From: Pseudarthrobacter oxydans
Lineage (GTDB): Bacteria > Actinomycetota > Actinomycetes > Actinomycetales > Micrococcaceae
Length of the DNA: 64,000 bases
Direction of reading: 5' to 3'
Assembly (NCBI RefSeq): GCF_030812335.1
Contig: NZ_JAUSSN010000002.1
Span: 372,001-436,000, forward strand
Shown here one piece after another: positions 27,670 through 36,615 of the stretch. Position numbers and translations under genes: made by a program. Under the pieces are notes generated by a model. The model did not search any database, was not told where the DNA came from, and was given only the letters and a program-made list of their open reading frames with translations. Each line of letters begins with the position of its first letter. The first letter of the stretch is position 1.

Positions 27670-29010
27670 TTGAGAAGCACACCGAGAGGCCTGTCGCAGA
27701 GACGGCGCGGCAGACTGCTGAAAGTTGTGGGGGCTGTTTTTGCCGCCGTGGCCGCGCTACTGCTCATCGTCGCGCCAGCATCCCAGGCCACGAGCCCCTC
27801 GCCGACACCATCCCCGTCGGCAACCACGTTCCAAAACAGCATCAGCGGCTTCCTGCGCGGCGACGACCGCGCGCCGATCGCTGACGTCACCATCACGGCC
27901 AAGAAGGACGACTTCACCGGTACGGCCACATCGAGCGCCAACGGCTCCTGGACCATCGGGGTGCCCACCCAGGGGACCTACGTCGTCGAACTGGATGAAT
28001 CCACGCTTCCGGAGGGCATCAAACTCGCCGAAGGCCAGGAAAACCCCCGTGAGGTCACCTTCAGCCAGACCTCCAACCTCTCGGTGATCTTCGCCTTCGG
28101 TGAAGGCATCGTCGTCCAGCAGCAGGATTTCGGCCAGAACCTGATCAACCGCCTCGTGGCGGGCCTCAGCTTCGGTCTTCTGCTGGCCCTCGCCTCTGTC
28201 GGCCTCTCGCTGATCTTCGGCACCACCGGGCTGACCAACTTCGCCCACGGTGAGATGGTTACCCTCGGCGCCGTCCTGGTCTTCGCCTTCAACGCCATGA
28301 ACCTCCCGTTCTGGCTGGCGATCGTGCTCGCGCTGCTCGGCGGCGGTCTATTCGGCTACGTCCAGGATGCCGGCCTCTGGAAGCCGCTCCGGCGCCGCGG
28401 CACCGGCCTGGTGCCGATGATGATCGTCAGCATCGGCCTCGCCCTGGCCGTCCGCTACGTCATCCAGTTCTTCTTCGGCGGCGCCACGCAACAGCTGCCC
28501 TACGCCCAGAGCTCGGAAATCCAGCTCGGCCCGATCTCCATCTCGCCCAACAACCTCTGGTCCCTCGTGATCAGCGCGGTGGTCATTGCCATCCTCGGGA
28601 TCGTCCTGCTCAAGACCCGGCTCGGCAAAGCCACCCGCGCGGTCGCCGACAACCCGGCGCTGGCCGCGGCCTCCGGCATCGACGTCGACTCCGTCATCCG
28701 GATTGTCTGGGTCACCGGCGGCATGCTCGCCGCCCTCGGCGGCATCCTGTGGGCGTACTACCGGCCCGGCGTCACCTTCGACATGGGTTCGCAGATCCTG
28801 CTGCTCATCTTCGCCGGCGTCACCCTGGGTGGCCTCGGCACAGTATGGGGCGCCCTGATCGGATCCATCATCGTCGGTATCTTCGTGGAGCTGACCACCG
28901 TGTTCGGCCTCGCCGCAGACCTCAAGTACGTGGGAGCACTGTTCATCATGATTATTGTCCTTCTGATCCGGCCCCAAGGTATCTTGGGCCGGCGCGAGCG
29001 CGTGGGTTAG
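27670..29010 (+). CDS. livH: Branched-chain amino-acid ABC permease (LivH) with N-terminal extracytoplasmic domain
   Basis: Inner-membrane subunit for Leu/Ile/Val uptake. Residues about 150-446 are a standard LivH permease with about eight transmembrane helices, starting LINRLVAGLSFGLLLALASVGLSLIFG and containing the GLTNFAHGE motif. The unusual part is residues 1-145: a hydrophobic signal-like segment (about 17-38), a Ser/Thr/Pro linker and a small beta-rich domain (ISGFLRGDDRAPIADVTITA) that resembles carboxypeptidase-regulatory/Ig-like modules. TTG 27670 start with GGAGG 7 nt upstream. First gene of a four-gene operon. Confidence 0.9.
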   Translation: MRSTPRGLSQRRRGRLLKVVGAVFAAVAALLLIVAPASQATSPSPTPSPSATTFQNSISGFLRGDDRAPIADVTITAKKDDFTGTATSSANGSWTIGVPTQGTYVVELDESTLPEGIKLAEGQENPREVTFSQTSNLSVIFAFGEGIVVQQQDFGQNLINRLVAGLSFGLLLALASVGLSLIFGTTGLTNFAHGEMVTLGAVLVFAFNAMNLPFWLAIVLALLGGGLFGYVQDAGLWKPLRRRGTGLVPMMIVSIGLALAVRYVIQFFFGGATQQLPYAQSSEIQLGPISISPNNLWSLVISAVVIAILGIVLLKTRLGKATRAVADNPALAAASGIDVDSVIRIVWVTGGMLAALGGILWAYYRPGVTFDMGSQILLLIFAGVTLGGLGTVWGALIGSIIVGIFVELTTVFGLAADLKYVGALFIMIIVLLIRPQGILGRRERVG

Positions 29011-29019
29011 GAGACAGAC

Positions 29020-29988
29020 ATGGACTTCGGATTCATATTTTCCAGCGCTGCCGGTGAACTGTTCAGCCCCACAACGGCTGCCTACGCCCTGGCCACCCTC
29101 GGCCTTGCGGTTCACTTCGGCTACGCCGGCCTGCTGAACTTCGGCCAGGCCGGCTTCATGGCGGTGGGGGCCTACGGCTTCGCCATCTCCACCCTGACGT
29201 TCGGCGTTCCGTTCTTCGTCGGTCTGCTGATCGCCGTCGTCTGCTCGGCCATCTTTGCGTTGCTGCTGGGTATCCCCACCCTCCGGCTGCGGGCCGACTA
29301 TCTGGCTATCGTCACGATCGCGGCGGCGGAAATCGTGCGCTACATCGTCACCACCAACCAGCTGACCGCCATCACTGGTTCGGCCAACGGGCTCGCCGCG
29401 TTCGAGGGTGACTTCTACGCCATGAACCCCTTCCCTCCCGGTTCCTACATGGGCATGAACAACCGCGACTTCTTCATCCGGATCGTCGCGTGGGCTGTCG
29501 TGGCCTTGTTCTGCACCCTGGTGTGGCTGCTGATGCGCAGCCCCTGGGGACGTGTCCTCAAGGGCATCCGCGAGGACGAAAACGCCGTCCGCTCGCTCGG
29601 CAAGAACGTGTACGCCTACAAGATGCAGGCACTGATCATCGGTGGTGTGCTCGGCGCACTGGCGGGCATGATCTTTACCCTCCCCCGCGGCGCGGTCCAG
29701 CCGGCAAACTATGGCACCGAGCTGACGTTCTTCCTCTACACCTGCCTGCTGCTCGGCGGTCTGGGCACGGTGCTGGGGCCGGTCGTCGGCGCCATGATCT
29801 TCTGGGTCGTGCTGTCCCTCACACAAGGCATCCTCTACGGTCTCATCGAATCCGGCGCCATTACCTGGCTGAACACTGTCCAGGCCGGCCAGCTGCGTTA
29901 CATCCTGGTGGGTGTCGCGCTGATGCTGCTGATGATCTTCAGGCCCCAGGGTGTCCTCGGCAATAAGAAGGAGCTGGCGTTCGCATGA
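29020..29988 (+). CDS. livM: Branched-chain amino-acid ABC permease (LivM)
   Basis: 322-residue second permease subunit with about nine transmembrane helices. The family motif GLLNFGQAGFMAVGAYGFA is near the N-terminus, and the conserved cytoplasmic loop SPWGRVLKGIREDENAVRSLG (the EAA-like contact with the ATPases) is at about 181-201. It starts 9 nt after livH and overlaps livG by ATGA. Confidence 0.93.
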   Translation: MDFGFIFSSAAGELFSPTTAAYALATLGLAVHFGYAGLLNFGQAGFMAVGAYGFAISTLTFGVPFFVGLLIAVVCSAIFALLLGIPTLRLRADYLAIVTIAAAEIVRYIVTTNQLTAITGSANGLAAFEGDFYAMNPFPPGSYMGMNNRDFFIRIVAWAVVALFCTLVWLLMRSPWGRVLKGIREDENAVRSLGKNVYAYKMQALIIGGVLGALAGMIFTLPRGAVQPANYGTELTFFLYTCLLLGGLGTVLGPVVGAMIFWVVLSLTQGILYGLIESGAITWLNTVQAGQLRYILVGVALMLLMIFRPQGVLGNKKELAFA

Positions 29989-31075
29989 GCACGCAGAGCG
30001 AAGAACCCCGCACATCTGAAGAAGTTAACTACATGACGGACACGCGTCCGATCGCCGCCGGGGAAATTGCCCCCGGCTGCAAGAAGCGCGATCCGATCGT
30101 GGTGGCAGAAAACGTCACCCGCAGCTTCGGCGGCATCAACGCCGTCGACGTCGAGTACCTTGAGATCCCGCGGCACAAGATCACCGCGCTGATCGGCCCC
30201 AACGGCGCCGGCAAGACGACCCTGTTCAACCTGCTCACGGGCTTTGACACGCCCAACTCGGGCAAGTGGCAGTTCGAAGGCAACAGCCTGGCCGGGGTGT
30301 CCTCGTACAAGGTCGCCCGGATGGGCATGGTCCGCACCTTCCAGCTGACCAAGGTCATGGGCAAGCTCACCGTGATGGAGAACATGCGCCTCGGCGCCTC
30401 CCACCAGTCCGGCGAGCGGCTCTCCAAGGCCCTCTTCAAGGGCATCTGGGGCGGCCAGGAAAAGAAGATCACCGAGGAAGCCAACGTCCTGCTGGCGAAG
30501 TTCAAGCTGGACGCCAAGAAGGACGACTACGCGGCGTCCCTCTCGGGCGGCCAGCGGAAGCTGCTGGAAATGGCCCGCTCGCTCATGGTCCAGCCCAAGC
30601 TGGTCATGCTCGACGAGCCGATGGCCGGCGTCAACCCAGCCCTGACGCAGTCGCTGCTGGATCACATCAAGAACCTCAAGGCCGAGGGCATGACCGTCTT
30701 GTTCGTCGAGCACGACATGCACATGGTCCGGCACATCGCCGACTGGGTGGTGGTCATGGCCGAGGGCAAGATCGTCGCCGAGGGCCCGCCCGCCGAGGTC
30801 ATGAAGAACCCTGCCGTGATTGACGCCTACCTGGGCGCCCACCACGACGTGGACCTGGGTGACTCGGAAGGCATCAAGGAGCTGGCCGCCGAACTGGTCG
30901 CCGACAAGGAATCGATTGTCGGCACCGAAAACGCCGGGATCATCTCGCTCGACGTCGTCGCCGCGGAAACGGATGAGCCGAAGGGCCCGGGCAGCGACAG
31001 TCCGGTGCGCGGCCGGCGCAGCGCCGAGGAGCCGAACCGCGGCGAGCAGCCGCCGAGCACAGCGAAGGACACAGA

Positions 31076-31079
<4 letters not shown>
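29985..31079 (+). CDS. livG: Branched-chain amino-acid ABC ATPase (LivG)
   Basis: ATP-hydrolysing subunit. Walker A GPNGAGKTT is at 71-79, with signature SLSGGQRKLLE, Walker B LVMLDEPMAGV and the H-loop in FVEHDMHMV. The ABC domain ends near residue 285. An unusual polar tail of about 75 residues follows (acidic, then Pro/Arg/Glu-rich), which ordinary LivG proteins lack. ATG 29985 overlaps the livM stop. It overlaps livF by ATGA, so the three genes are translationally coupled. Confidence 0.93.
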
Positions 31080-31849
<770 letters not shown>

Positions 31850-32388
31850 TTCCCCGGCAACACCGCAGCAACAGAAGGGTCGTCACCAGCCGGTGGCGGC
31901 CCTTCTGCGCACCCGGGGAGCCTCCACCCCGATTCTGCCCGCCCGGGCCCTCGGCAGGACGGCGACGGCGTCACGCAGCGCAGGGTTTTAGCGGGGAGTC
32001 CGGGGCGCAGGGCCGGATTCCCGCCGTCGAGCACTCCCCTCGGCAGCAATAGCCTGCCGTGCGTGACGCGTCAGCAGCCCTACCGCCGCCCGGCTGCCTC
32101 CGTAGGGCGACGACGGCCGTCACTCGGCGCACGGCCTCGGCCAGGCTGGCGACGCTCGCGGCAGGACGACGGCGTCACGCAGCGCAGGGTTTCAGCCCGG
32201 TCGCAGGGGCGCAGGGCCGGATTCCCGCCGTCGAGCAATCCAACGCCGCCCGAAAGCCTGCCGTGCGTGACGAGTGGCCCGTGGCCCTCCTGCCGTGCGT
32301 GACGCGTTGGCCCTCCAATCTCCCCCGCACGCAAGAAACCCCCGTCCGGAGGGGACGGGGGTTTCTTGGTGGCTAGGGAAGTGCGAGC
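31850..32388. repeat. 540-bp convergent gap with a second repeat family
   Basis: No gene is supported. Two direct copies of an approximately 115-bp element lie at 31953-32070 and 32160-32274, sharing GGCGTCACGCAGCGCAGGGTTT, GGGGCGCAGGGCCGGATT and CCTGCCGTGCGTGACG blocks. A third fragment of the last block is at 32290-32305. The start and end blocks are imperfect inverted complements (CGTCACGCA and TGCGTGACG), so each copy can fold. A terminator closes the region at 32333-32367. Confidence 0.75.
32333..32367. terminator. Terminator between livF and the binding-protein gene
   Basis: Perfect 15-bp stem (AAGAAACCCCCGTCC and its complement) with a 5-nt loop and TTTCTT on the exit side, 21 bp past the stop of the binding-protein gene. 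It can serve both directions. Confidence 0.9.
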
Positions 32389-33747
32389 TTACAGCTTGCC
32401 GAACTCTTCCTTGGATGCCTTGTAGGTGTTGTCATCCTGGAACTCGTAGATGCCGACGTAGGCTTCCGTCGGGTCACCGGCTTCGGAGAACGTTACGGGG
32501 CCGGACTGGCCGTCGTAGTCGATGTCCTTGCCGTTGCGGAGCAGGGTGACGCAGGACGGGAAGTCGCTGCACTTTTCGCCGACCTCGGAGACTGCCTTGA
32601 GCTGGGCGGCGATGTCGACGCCCTTGGTGCTCTTGGCGGCTTCGGAGGCCAGTGCGATCAGGTTGGCGGCGTCGTAGGACTCGCCGGCGTAGCTGTAGTC
32701 CTTCAGCGCGGGATCGATGGCGAGGAGCTTCTTCTTGAAGTCCTCCTTGGCGAAGGTGCCCGGGATGGTGCCCTGGGCGCCCTTCAGGGTGCCTGCCTGG
32801 AAGTCCTTGCTGTAGTCAGACATGTTGCCGTCCACCATGAAGAGCTGAGTGGGCTTGACGCCCTTGCCCGTCATCAGCGGCACGATGCTCTTGGCCTGGT
32901 CGAAGGTGATCAGGGCGATGGCATCCGGCTTGGCGGCGATGACCTTGTCGACCTGGCTGCTGAACTGGGAATCGCCTTCGTTGAAGAGTTCCTCTGCAAC
33001 AACCTTGCCGCCTGCGGACTCAAACGCGGCCTTCACGTTCTTCGCAAGGCCGGTTCCGTAGGCGTCGTTCAGGACGATCATGCCAACGGTCTGGGCGCCA
33101 CAGGTGGCCATGTAGTTGCCGAGGACCTTGCCCTGGAGCACGTCCGAGGGGGCGGTGCGCCAGTAGAGGCCCTTGTCATCCCAGTCGGTGAAGTCCGGCG
33201 AGGTGTTGGCCGGGGAGAACTGGACGACGCCCGCGCCGGTGATCTGGTTGATCACGGTCTTGGAAACGCCGGAGGATGCGGCACCGATGATGGCACCGAC
33301 GCCCTGGCCCAGCAACGCCGTGGTGGACTGCGTGGCAATATCCGTCTTGGTATCACCCGAGTCGCGGTGGATAACCTCTACAGGCTTGCCCAGCACGCCG
33401 CCGGCATCGTTGATTTCCTTGACGCCAAGGTTGACACCGGCGATTTCGGGCGGGCCGAGGAAGGCCAGCGACCCGGTGGTCGGCAGGAGCGAGCCGATCT
33501 TCAGGGGGGTGTCGGTGGTGCCGGTGGAAGCGGGAACCGTGCCGCCATTGGTCGCGGCTGAGGTGCCGGCTCCAGCTCCAGCGCTGGGAGCCGGGCATGC
33601 GATGCCTGCGGCGTTGGCGGAAGCGGATCCGGTTCCAGTCGCCGTCGGGGTGGACGTGCCACCACAGGCCGTAGCCAGAAGGGCGACGCCGATGCTAAGC
33701 GCTGTGAGCTTAGCGATGCGGGGCGCCACCTGGGGGAGTGAAGTCAT
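32389..33747 (-). CDS. livJ: Branched-chain amino-acid ABC substrate-binding lipoprotein (LivJ/LivK-like)
   Basis: 452-residue type I periplasmic-binding-fold protein that captures the amino acid outside the membrane. Signal peptide with lipobox LLATAC, lipidated C28, then a Ser/Thr/Gly linker. The Leu/Ile/Val-binding core starts LKIGSLLPTTGSLAFLGPPEIAGVNLG. ATG 33747 with GAGGAG upstream. It is unusual in being on the opposite strand and convergent with its permease operon, but a CRP/GlxR-like site precedes both. The substrate is inferred from the family. Confidence 0.92.
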   Translation of the reverse strand: MTSLPQVAPRIAKLTALSIGVALLATACGGTSTPTATGTGSASANAAGIACPAPSAGAGAGTSAATNGGTVPASTGTTDTPLKIGSLLPTTGSLAFLGPPEIAGVNLGVKEINDAGGVLGKPVEVIHRDSGDTKTDIATQSTTALLGQGVGAIIGAASSGVSKTVINQITGAGVVQFSPANTSPDFTDWDDKGLYWRTAPSDVLQGKVLGNYMATCGAQTVGMIVLNDAYGTGLAKNVKAAFESAGGKVVAEELFNEGDSQFSSQVDKVIAAKPDAIALITFDQAKSIVPLMTGKGVKPTQLFMVDGNMSDYSKDFQAGTLKGAQGTIPGTFAKEDFKKKLLAIDPALKDYSYAGESYDAANLIALASEAAKSTKGVDIAAQLKAVSEVGEKCSDFPSCVTLLRNGKDIDYDGQSGPVTFSEAGDPTEAYVGIYEFQDDNTYKASKEEFGKL

Positions 33748-33845
33748 TTACAATCTCCTCGATCTAAAGGTGCGAACGGCCTTTGATGCGAATGATCAGG
33801 TGTTCCTGATTTACTTCAAGCTAGTGCAATTCCGGCCCGATCCAA

Positions 33846-33861
33846 AGTGACTACGGTCACA
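33846..33861. promoter_or_regulatory. CRP/GlxR-like site upstream of livJ
   Basis: AGTGACTACGGTCACA matches TGTGA-N6-TCACA at 9 of 10 defined positions. A minus-strand -10 (TATAAG, 33864-33869) lies just upstream, so the site would cover the transcription start. Confidence 0.5.
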
Positions 33862-33923
33862 TCCTTATAACACTCGTTGCATAGAGGAAATCAGCCCGCC
33901 GGATCGGCGGGCGCCACGAAATG

Positions 33924-33997
33924 TGCCCCAGGTGGGACTCGAACCCACAACACGCGGATTTTAAGTCCGCTGCCTCTGCCAATTGGGCTACTGGGGC
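33924..33997 (-). tRNA. tRNA with UAA anticodon (Leu by codon), class I shape
   Basis: A complete 74-nt cloverleaf on the minus strand: 7-bp acceptor GCCCCAG/CTGGGGC with A73, D-arm with GG in the loop, anticodon stem GCGGA/TCCGC around loop CTTAAAA, a 5-nt variable loop GTGTT, T-arm GTGGG-TTCGAGT-CCCAC. The anticodon TAA reads UUA leucine codons. The short variable loop is unusual, since bacterial tRNA-Leu normally has a long variable arm. CCA is not encoded. A -10 (TACCAT, 34007-34012) lies 9 nt upstream. Confidence 0.9.
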
Positions 33998-34030
33998 GCC
34001 CGGTCCATGGTATCCCGTCCCGAGGCTTGG

Positions 34031-34978
34031 CTAGGCGATGCCGAACGCTTTGGCGTAGCGAAAAGTCCCGCTGACGCCGCCCGGCCAGACGGCCAGCGGC
34101 AGCAGCTGGAAGTGCCCGCCCCAGGCCGGGTCGGGGGCGTCGACGCCCAGGGAGGTCGACGCCACGAAGCCGAAGCGCGAGTAGTACTCCGGGTCGCCCA
34201 GCAGCGCGATGCCGCGCTCCCCTTCCGCGTTGGCCCGGAGAATCGTTTCCTTCATGAGCTTGGTGCCGATGCCGTGGCGCTGCAGCCGCGGGACCACCCC
34301 GATCGGGCCCAGGCCCAGGAGCTCCAGCTCCCCCACCCAGCCGCGGGTGCTGATCACATGGCCGACGATCCCGCCGTCGAGCTCCGCGACGATGCTGAAC
34401 TCCGGCAGGTATTCCTCGCCGTCAAAGAGCGCCACCAGGAGCTGCACCTCTTCGGGCTCGCCCTCGACGGGCAGGCCGGTGACCGGGGAGACCGCAAAGG
34501 CAGCGGCGGTGAGGGCCAGGATGGCGGGCCGGTCCGCGGGCTGTTCGCTGCGCAGCACCAGTTCCGGGGCGGGCTTGTGCTCCCCGCTGGCCTCAACAAG
34601 TTCGTGCAGCACCTCAAGCGCCCGGTCAGCGTCCGCGACCGGGACTAGGAGGTGGTCGTGGTGGAAGCCGGCCAGGACGTTGCAGCTGATCTTGGCCTCG
34701 GTCAGGGCGGCGCTGACAGCGGCGGTCAGGCCAATGGCCTCGAGCGAGGAGTGCACCTGGAGGGTGATCCAGGCGCCGACGAAGTCGTAGGACAGTCCGA
34801 GGCTGTCGGCTTCGGCCCGCGGCAGGACAACCGTCAGGCCTTCCGCTTCGCGCACGGCGGCTGCGATCGCCCCGGCGAGGGGACGGCCGTGCGGCCAGAG
34901 GACGTAGACGAACTCGCCGTCCCGGATTTCCGGGTGCATGGTGGCAAGCAGGGTGTGGAGGTCCTTTTCAGCGGTCAT
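34031..34978 (-). CDS. ACT_3/DUF2241 domain fused to GNAT acetyltransferase
   Basis: 315 residues. The N-terminal about 125 residues match the ACT-like DUF2241 family (DGEFVYVLWPHG, ITLQVHSSLEAIGLTAAVS, ISCNVLAGFHHDHLLVPV). The C-terminal about 175 residues are a GNAT domain with the acetyl-CoA loop VVPRLQRHGIGTKLM and the YYSRFGF motif of the YhbS-like group. An amino-acid-sensing ACT domain controlling an acetyltransferase is a reasonable inference; the substrate is unknown. ATG follows TAGACT by 7 nt, so leaderless. The tRNA lies 33 nt downstream. Confidence 0.82.
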   Translation of the reverse strand: MTAEKDLHTLLATMHPEIRDGEFVYVLWPHGRPLAGAIAAAVREAEGLTVVLPRAEADSLGLSYDFVGAWITLQVHSSLEAIGLTAAVSAALTEAKISCNVLAGFHHDHLLVPVADADRALEVLHELVEASGEHKPAPELVLRSEQPADRPAILALTAAAFAVSPVTGLPVEGEPEEVQLLVALFDGEEYLPEFSIVAELDGGIVGHVISTRGWVGELELLGLGPIGVVPRLQRHGIGTKLMKETILRANAEGERGIALLGDPEYYSRFGFVASTSLGVDAPDPAWGGHFQLLPLAVWPGGVSGTFRYAKAFGIA

Positions 34979-34985
34979 GGAGCCC

Positions 34986-34991
34986 AGTCTA
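34986..34991 (-). promoter_or_regulatory. Candidate -10 box of the ACT-GNAT gene
   Basis: Minus-strand TAGACT, 7 nt, ATG 34978. Confidence 0.45.
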
Positions 34992-35048
34992 GGCGCGGCC
35001 CCGGCCAGGCCCCGGCAGGCTGCCGGGGACGGCGTTTGGGTTAACGAC

Positions 35049-35086
35049 GACGGCGGCCGCTCCCCCGCAAGGGAACGGCCGCCGTC
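35049..35086 (-). terminator. Hairpin terminator after ndh
   Basis: 11-bp arms GACGGCGGCCG and CGGCCGCCGTC with an inner TCCC/GGGA pair, 15 bp past the ndh stop. The arm sequence is nearly the same as that of the fumC terminator. Confidence 0.85.
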
Positions 35087-35101
35087 GGAGGCTGCTGCAG
35101 G

Positions 35102-36571
35102 CTACTTGGAGTCGGCCGAAACAGCTTCCTTGTTCGCAGGCTTGCCGGCTTCTGCCGCCGGCTTCTCCGCGGCGGGGGCGGCGGGTGCCGCGGCCGGCTT
35201 GGGAGCCGGCGCCGCCGCGGCGACGAAAGCGCCACGCGGGTTGTCCAGGTCGATCAGCTGGGTGGTGTCGCGGCCCATGAAGAAGGCCAGGATCCAGCCG
35301 ATGATGACCCGGATCTTGCGTTCCACGGTCGGCATGGCCATTCCGTGGTAGCCGCGGTGTGCCAGCCAGGCCAGCGGGCCCTTGAGGCCGATGCGGCCCA
35401 GCAGGTTGATGTTCGCCACACCCTTCCACTCGCCGAAGCCGGCCACGGCGCCCAGGTTTTTGTGCTTGTAGTCCTTGAGCGGCTTGTCCCAGCGGGAGGC
35501 CCACAGGTTCTTGGCGAGGAGCTTCGCCTGGCGCAGCGCGTGCTGGGCGTTGGGGACGCACGTGCCGTCCGGCAGGCCGCTGCCCGTGAGGTCCGGGACC
35601 GCCGCAACGTCGCCGGCCGACCAGGCGTTGTCGATGATGCCTTCGTCGCCGGCGATGCGCAGGTCCGCGAGGACACGGACGCGGCCGCGCGGCTCGAGCG
35701 GGAAATCGGTGGAGCGGACCATCGGGTTCGCCTGCACACCGGCAGTCCAGACCAGGGTGTCGGCCTGGAATTCCTGGGCCGCGGACTTGTCCGGAAGGTT
35801 GATGAGTTTCAGGGTGCCTTCGGCGCTGTCCAGCGAGGTGTTGAGCAGAACCTCGATGCCGCGGCTGCGCAGGTGCTCGACGACCCACTCAGCCTGGCTG
35901 GCGGTCACCTCGGGCATGATGCGTCCCATGGCCTCCACCAGGACGAAGCGGACTTCCTCCTGCTTGACGCGGGGGTTGTTCTTGACCGCGGCGCGGGCGA
36001 GATCTTCCATTTCGGTGATGCACTCGATGCCGGCGAAGCCGCCGCCGACCACAACGAAGGTCAGGGCGCGGGCGCGTTCGGCCGGATCCGTCATGAGCGA
36101 ACCGGCTTCGATCCTGTCGAGGACCTTGTTGCGCAGGGCCACGGCTTCCTCGATGGTCTTGAGGCCGATGCCCTTGTCCGCGAGGCCCTTGATCGGGAAG
36201 GTGCGGGTGATCGCGCCTGCGGCCACGACGACGTCGAAGTACGGGACCTCGAAGTTCTCGCCGCCGTCGGCCGGGGCCACCACAGCGGTGCGGTTGGCGT
36301 GGTCGATCGAGGTGACGCGGCCCTGGATGAGCTCGGTCTGCTTGAGGTGCTGGCGGTGCGAGACGACGGCGTGGCGTGCCTCGATGTTGCCGCCGGCAAC
36401 CTCGGGGAGGAAGGGCTGGTAGGTCATGTAGGGCAGAGGATCAACGACGGTGACGATGCCACCGGCATTCGCGATCTTCTTCTGCAGTTTGAGGGCTACG
36501 TACAGGCCGACGTACCCGCCGCCGACGACGAGTACCCTGGGACGGTCCTGGAGCTGAGGGGAGGATGCCAT
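35102..36571 (-). CDS. ndh: Type II NADH dehydrogenase
   Basis: A 489-residue membrane-associated FAD enzyme that passes electrons from NADH to menaquinone without pumping protons. Two Rossmann motifs: VLVVGGGYVGLYVALKL (FAD, about 13-29) and FVVVGGGFAGIECITEM (NADH, about 165-181). The quinone-site AQHALRQAKLLAKNL and a C-terminal amphipathic region are present, followed by an Ala/Pro/Lys-rich tail. ATG 36571 is the start of homology. A Rex-like operator lies 20 bp upstream. Confidence 0.95.
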   Translation of the reverse strand: MASSPQLQDRPRVLVVGGGYVGLYVALKLQKKIANAGGIVTVVDPLPYMTYQPFLPEVAGGNIEARHAVVSHRQHLKQTELIQGRVTSIDHANRTAVVAPADGGENFEVPYFDVVVAAGAITRTFPIKGLADKGIGLKTIEEAVALRNKVLDRIEAGSLMTDPAERARALTFVVVGGGFAGIECITEMEDLARAAVKNNPRVKQEEVRFVLVEAMGRIMPEVTASQAEWVVEHLRSRGIEVLLNTSLDSAEGTLKLINLPDKSAAQEFQADTLVWTAGVQANPMVRSTDFPLEPRGRVRVLADLRIAGDEGIIDNAWSAGDVAAVPDLTGSGLPDGTCVPNAQHALRQAKLLAKNLWASRWDKPLKDYKHKNLGAVAGFGEWKGVANINLLGRIGLKGPLAWLAHRGYHGMAMPTVERKIRVIIGWILAFFMGRDTTQLIDLDNPRGAFVAAAAPAPKPAAAPAAPAAEKPAAEAGKPANKEAVSADSK

Positions 36572-36583
36572 TCCCCAAGAATA

Positions 36584-36615
36584 CCGTAGTTTGTGAAAAA
36601 CTTCACTAACTACGG
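36584..36615. promoter_or_regulatory. Rex-like operator upstream of ndh
   Basis: A 14-bp inverted repeat with one mismatch (CCGTAGTTTGTGAA and TTCACTAACTACGG, 4-nt spacer). Its core TGTGAA-N4-TTCACT matches the Rex consensus TGTGAA-N4-TTCACA at 11 of 12 positions. It ends 13 bp before the ndh ATG and overlaps the stop codon of the upstream subtilase gene. Confidence 0.6.

Noticed and set aside
27470..27673. 67-codon frame upstream of liv
   Set aside because: It crosses the promoter, the CRP-like site and the liv RBS; no RBS of its own and low-complexity content.
28348..30015. 555-codon open frame antisense to livH/livM
   Set aside because: The product is a His/Asp/Glu-rich shadow of two clear permease genes.
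32059..32376. 105-codon frame in the livF/livJ gap
   Set aside because: It lies within the repeated palindromic element, has no RBS and no homology-like features.
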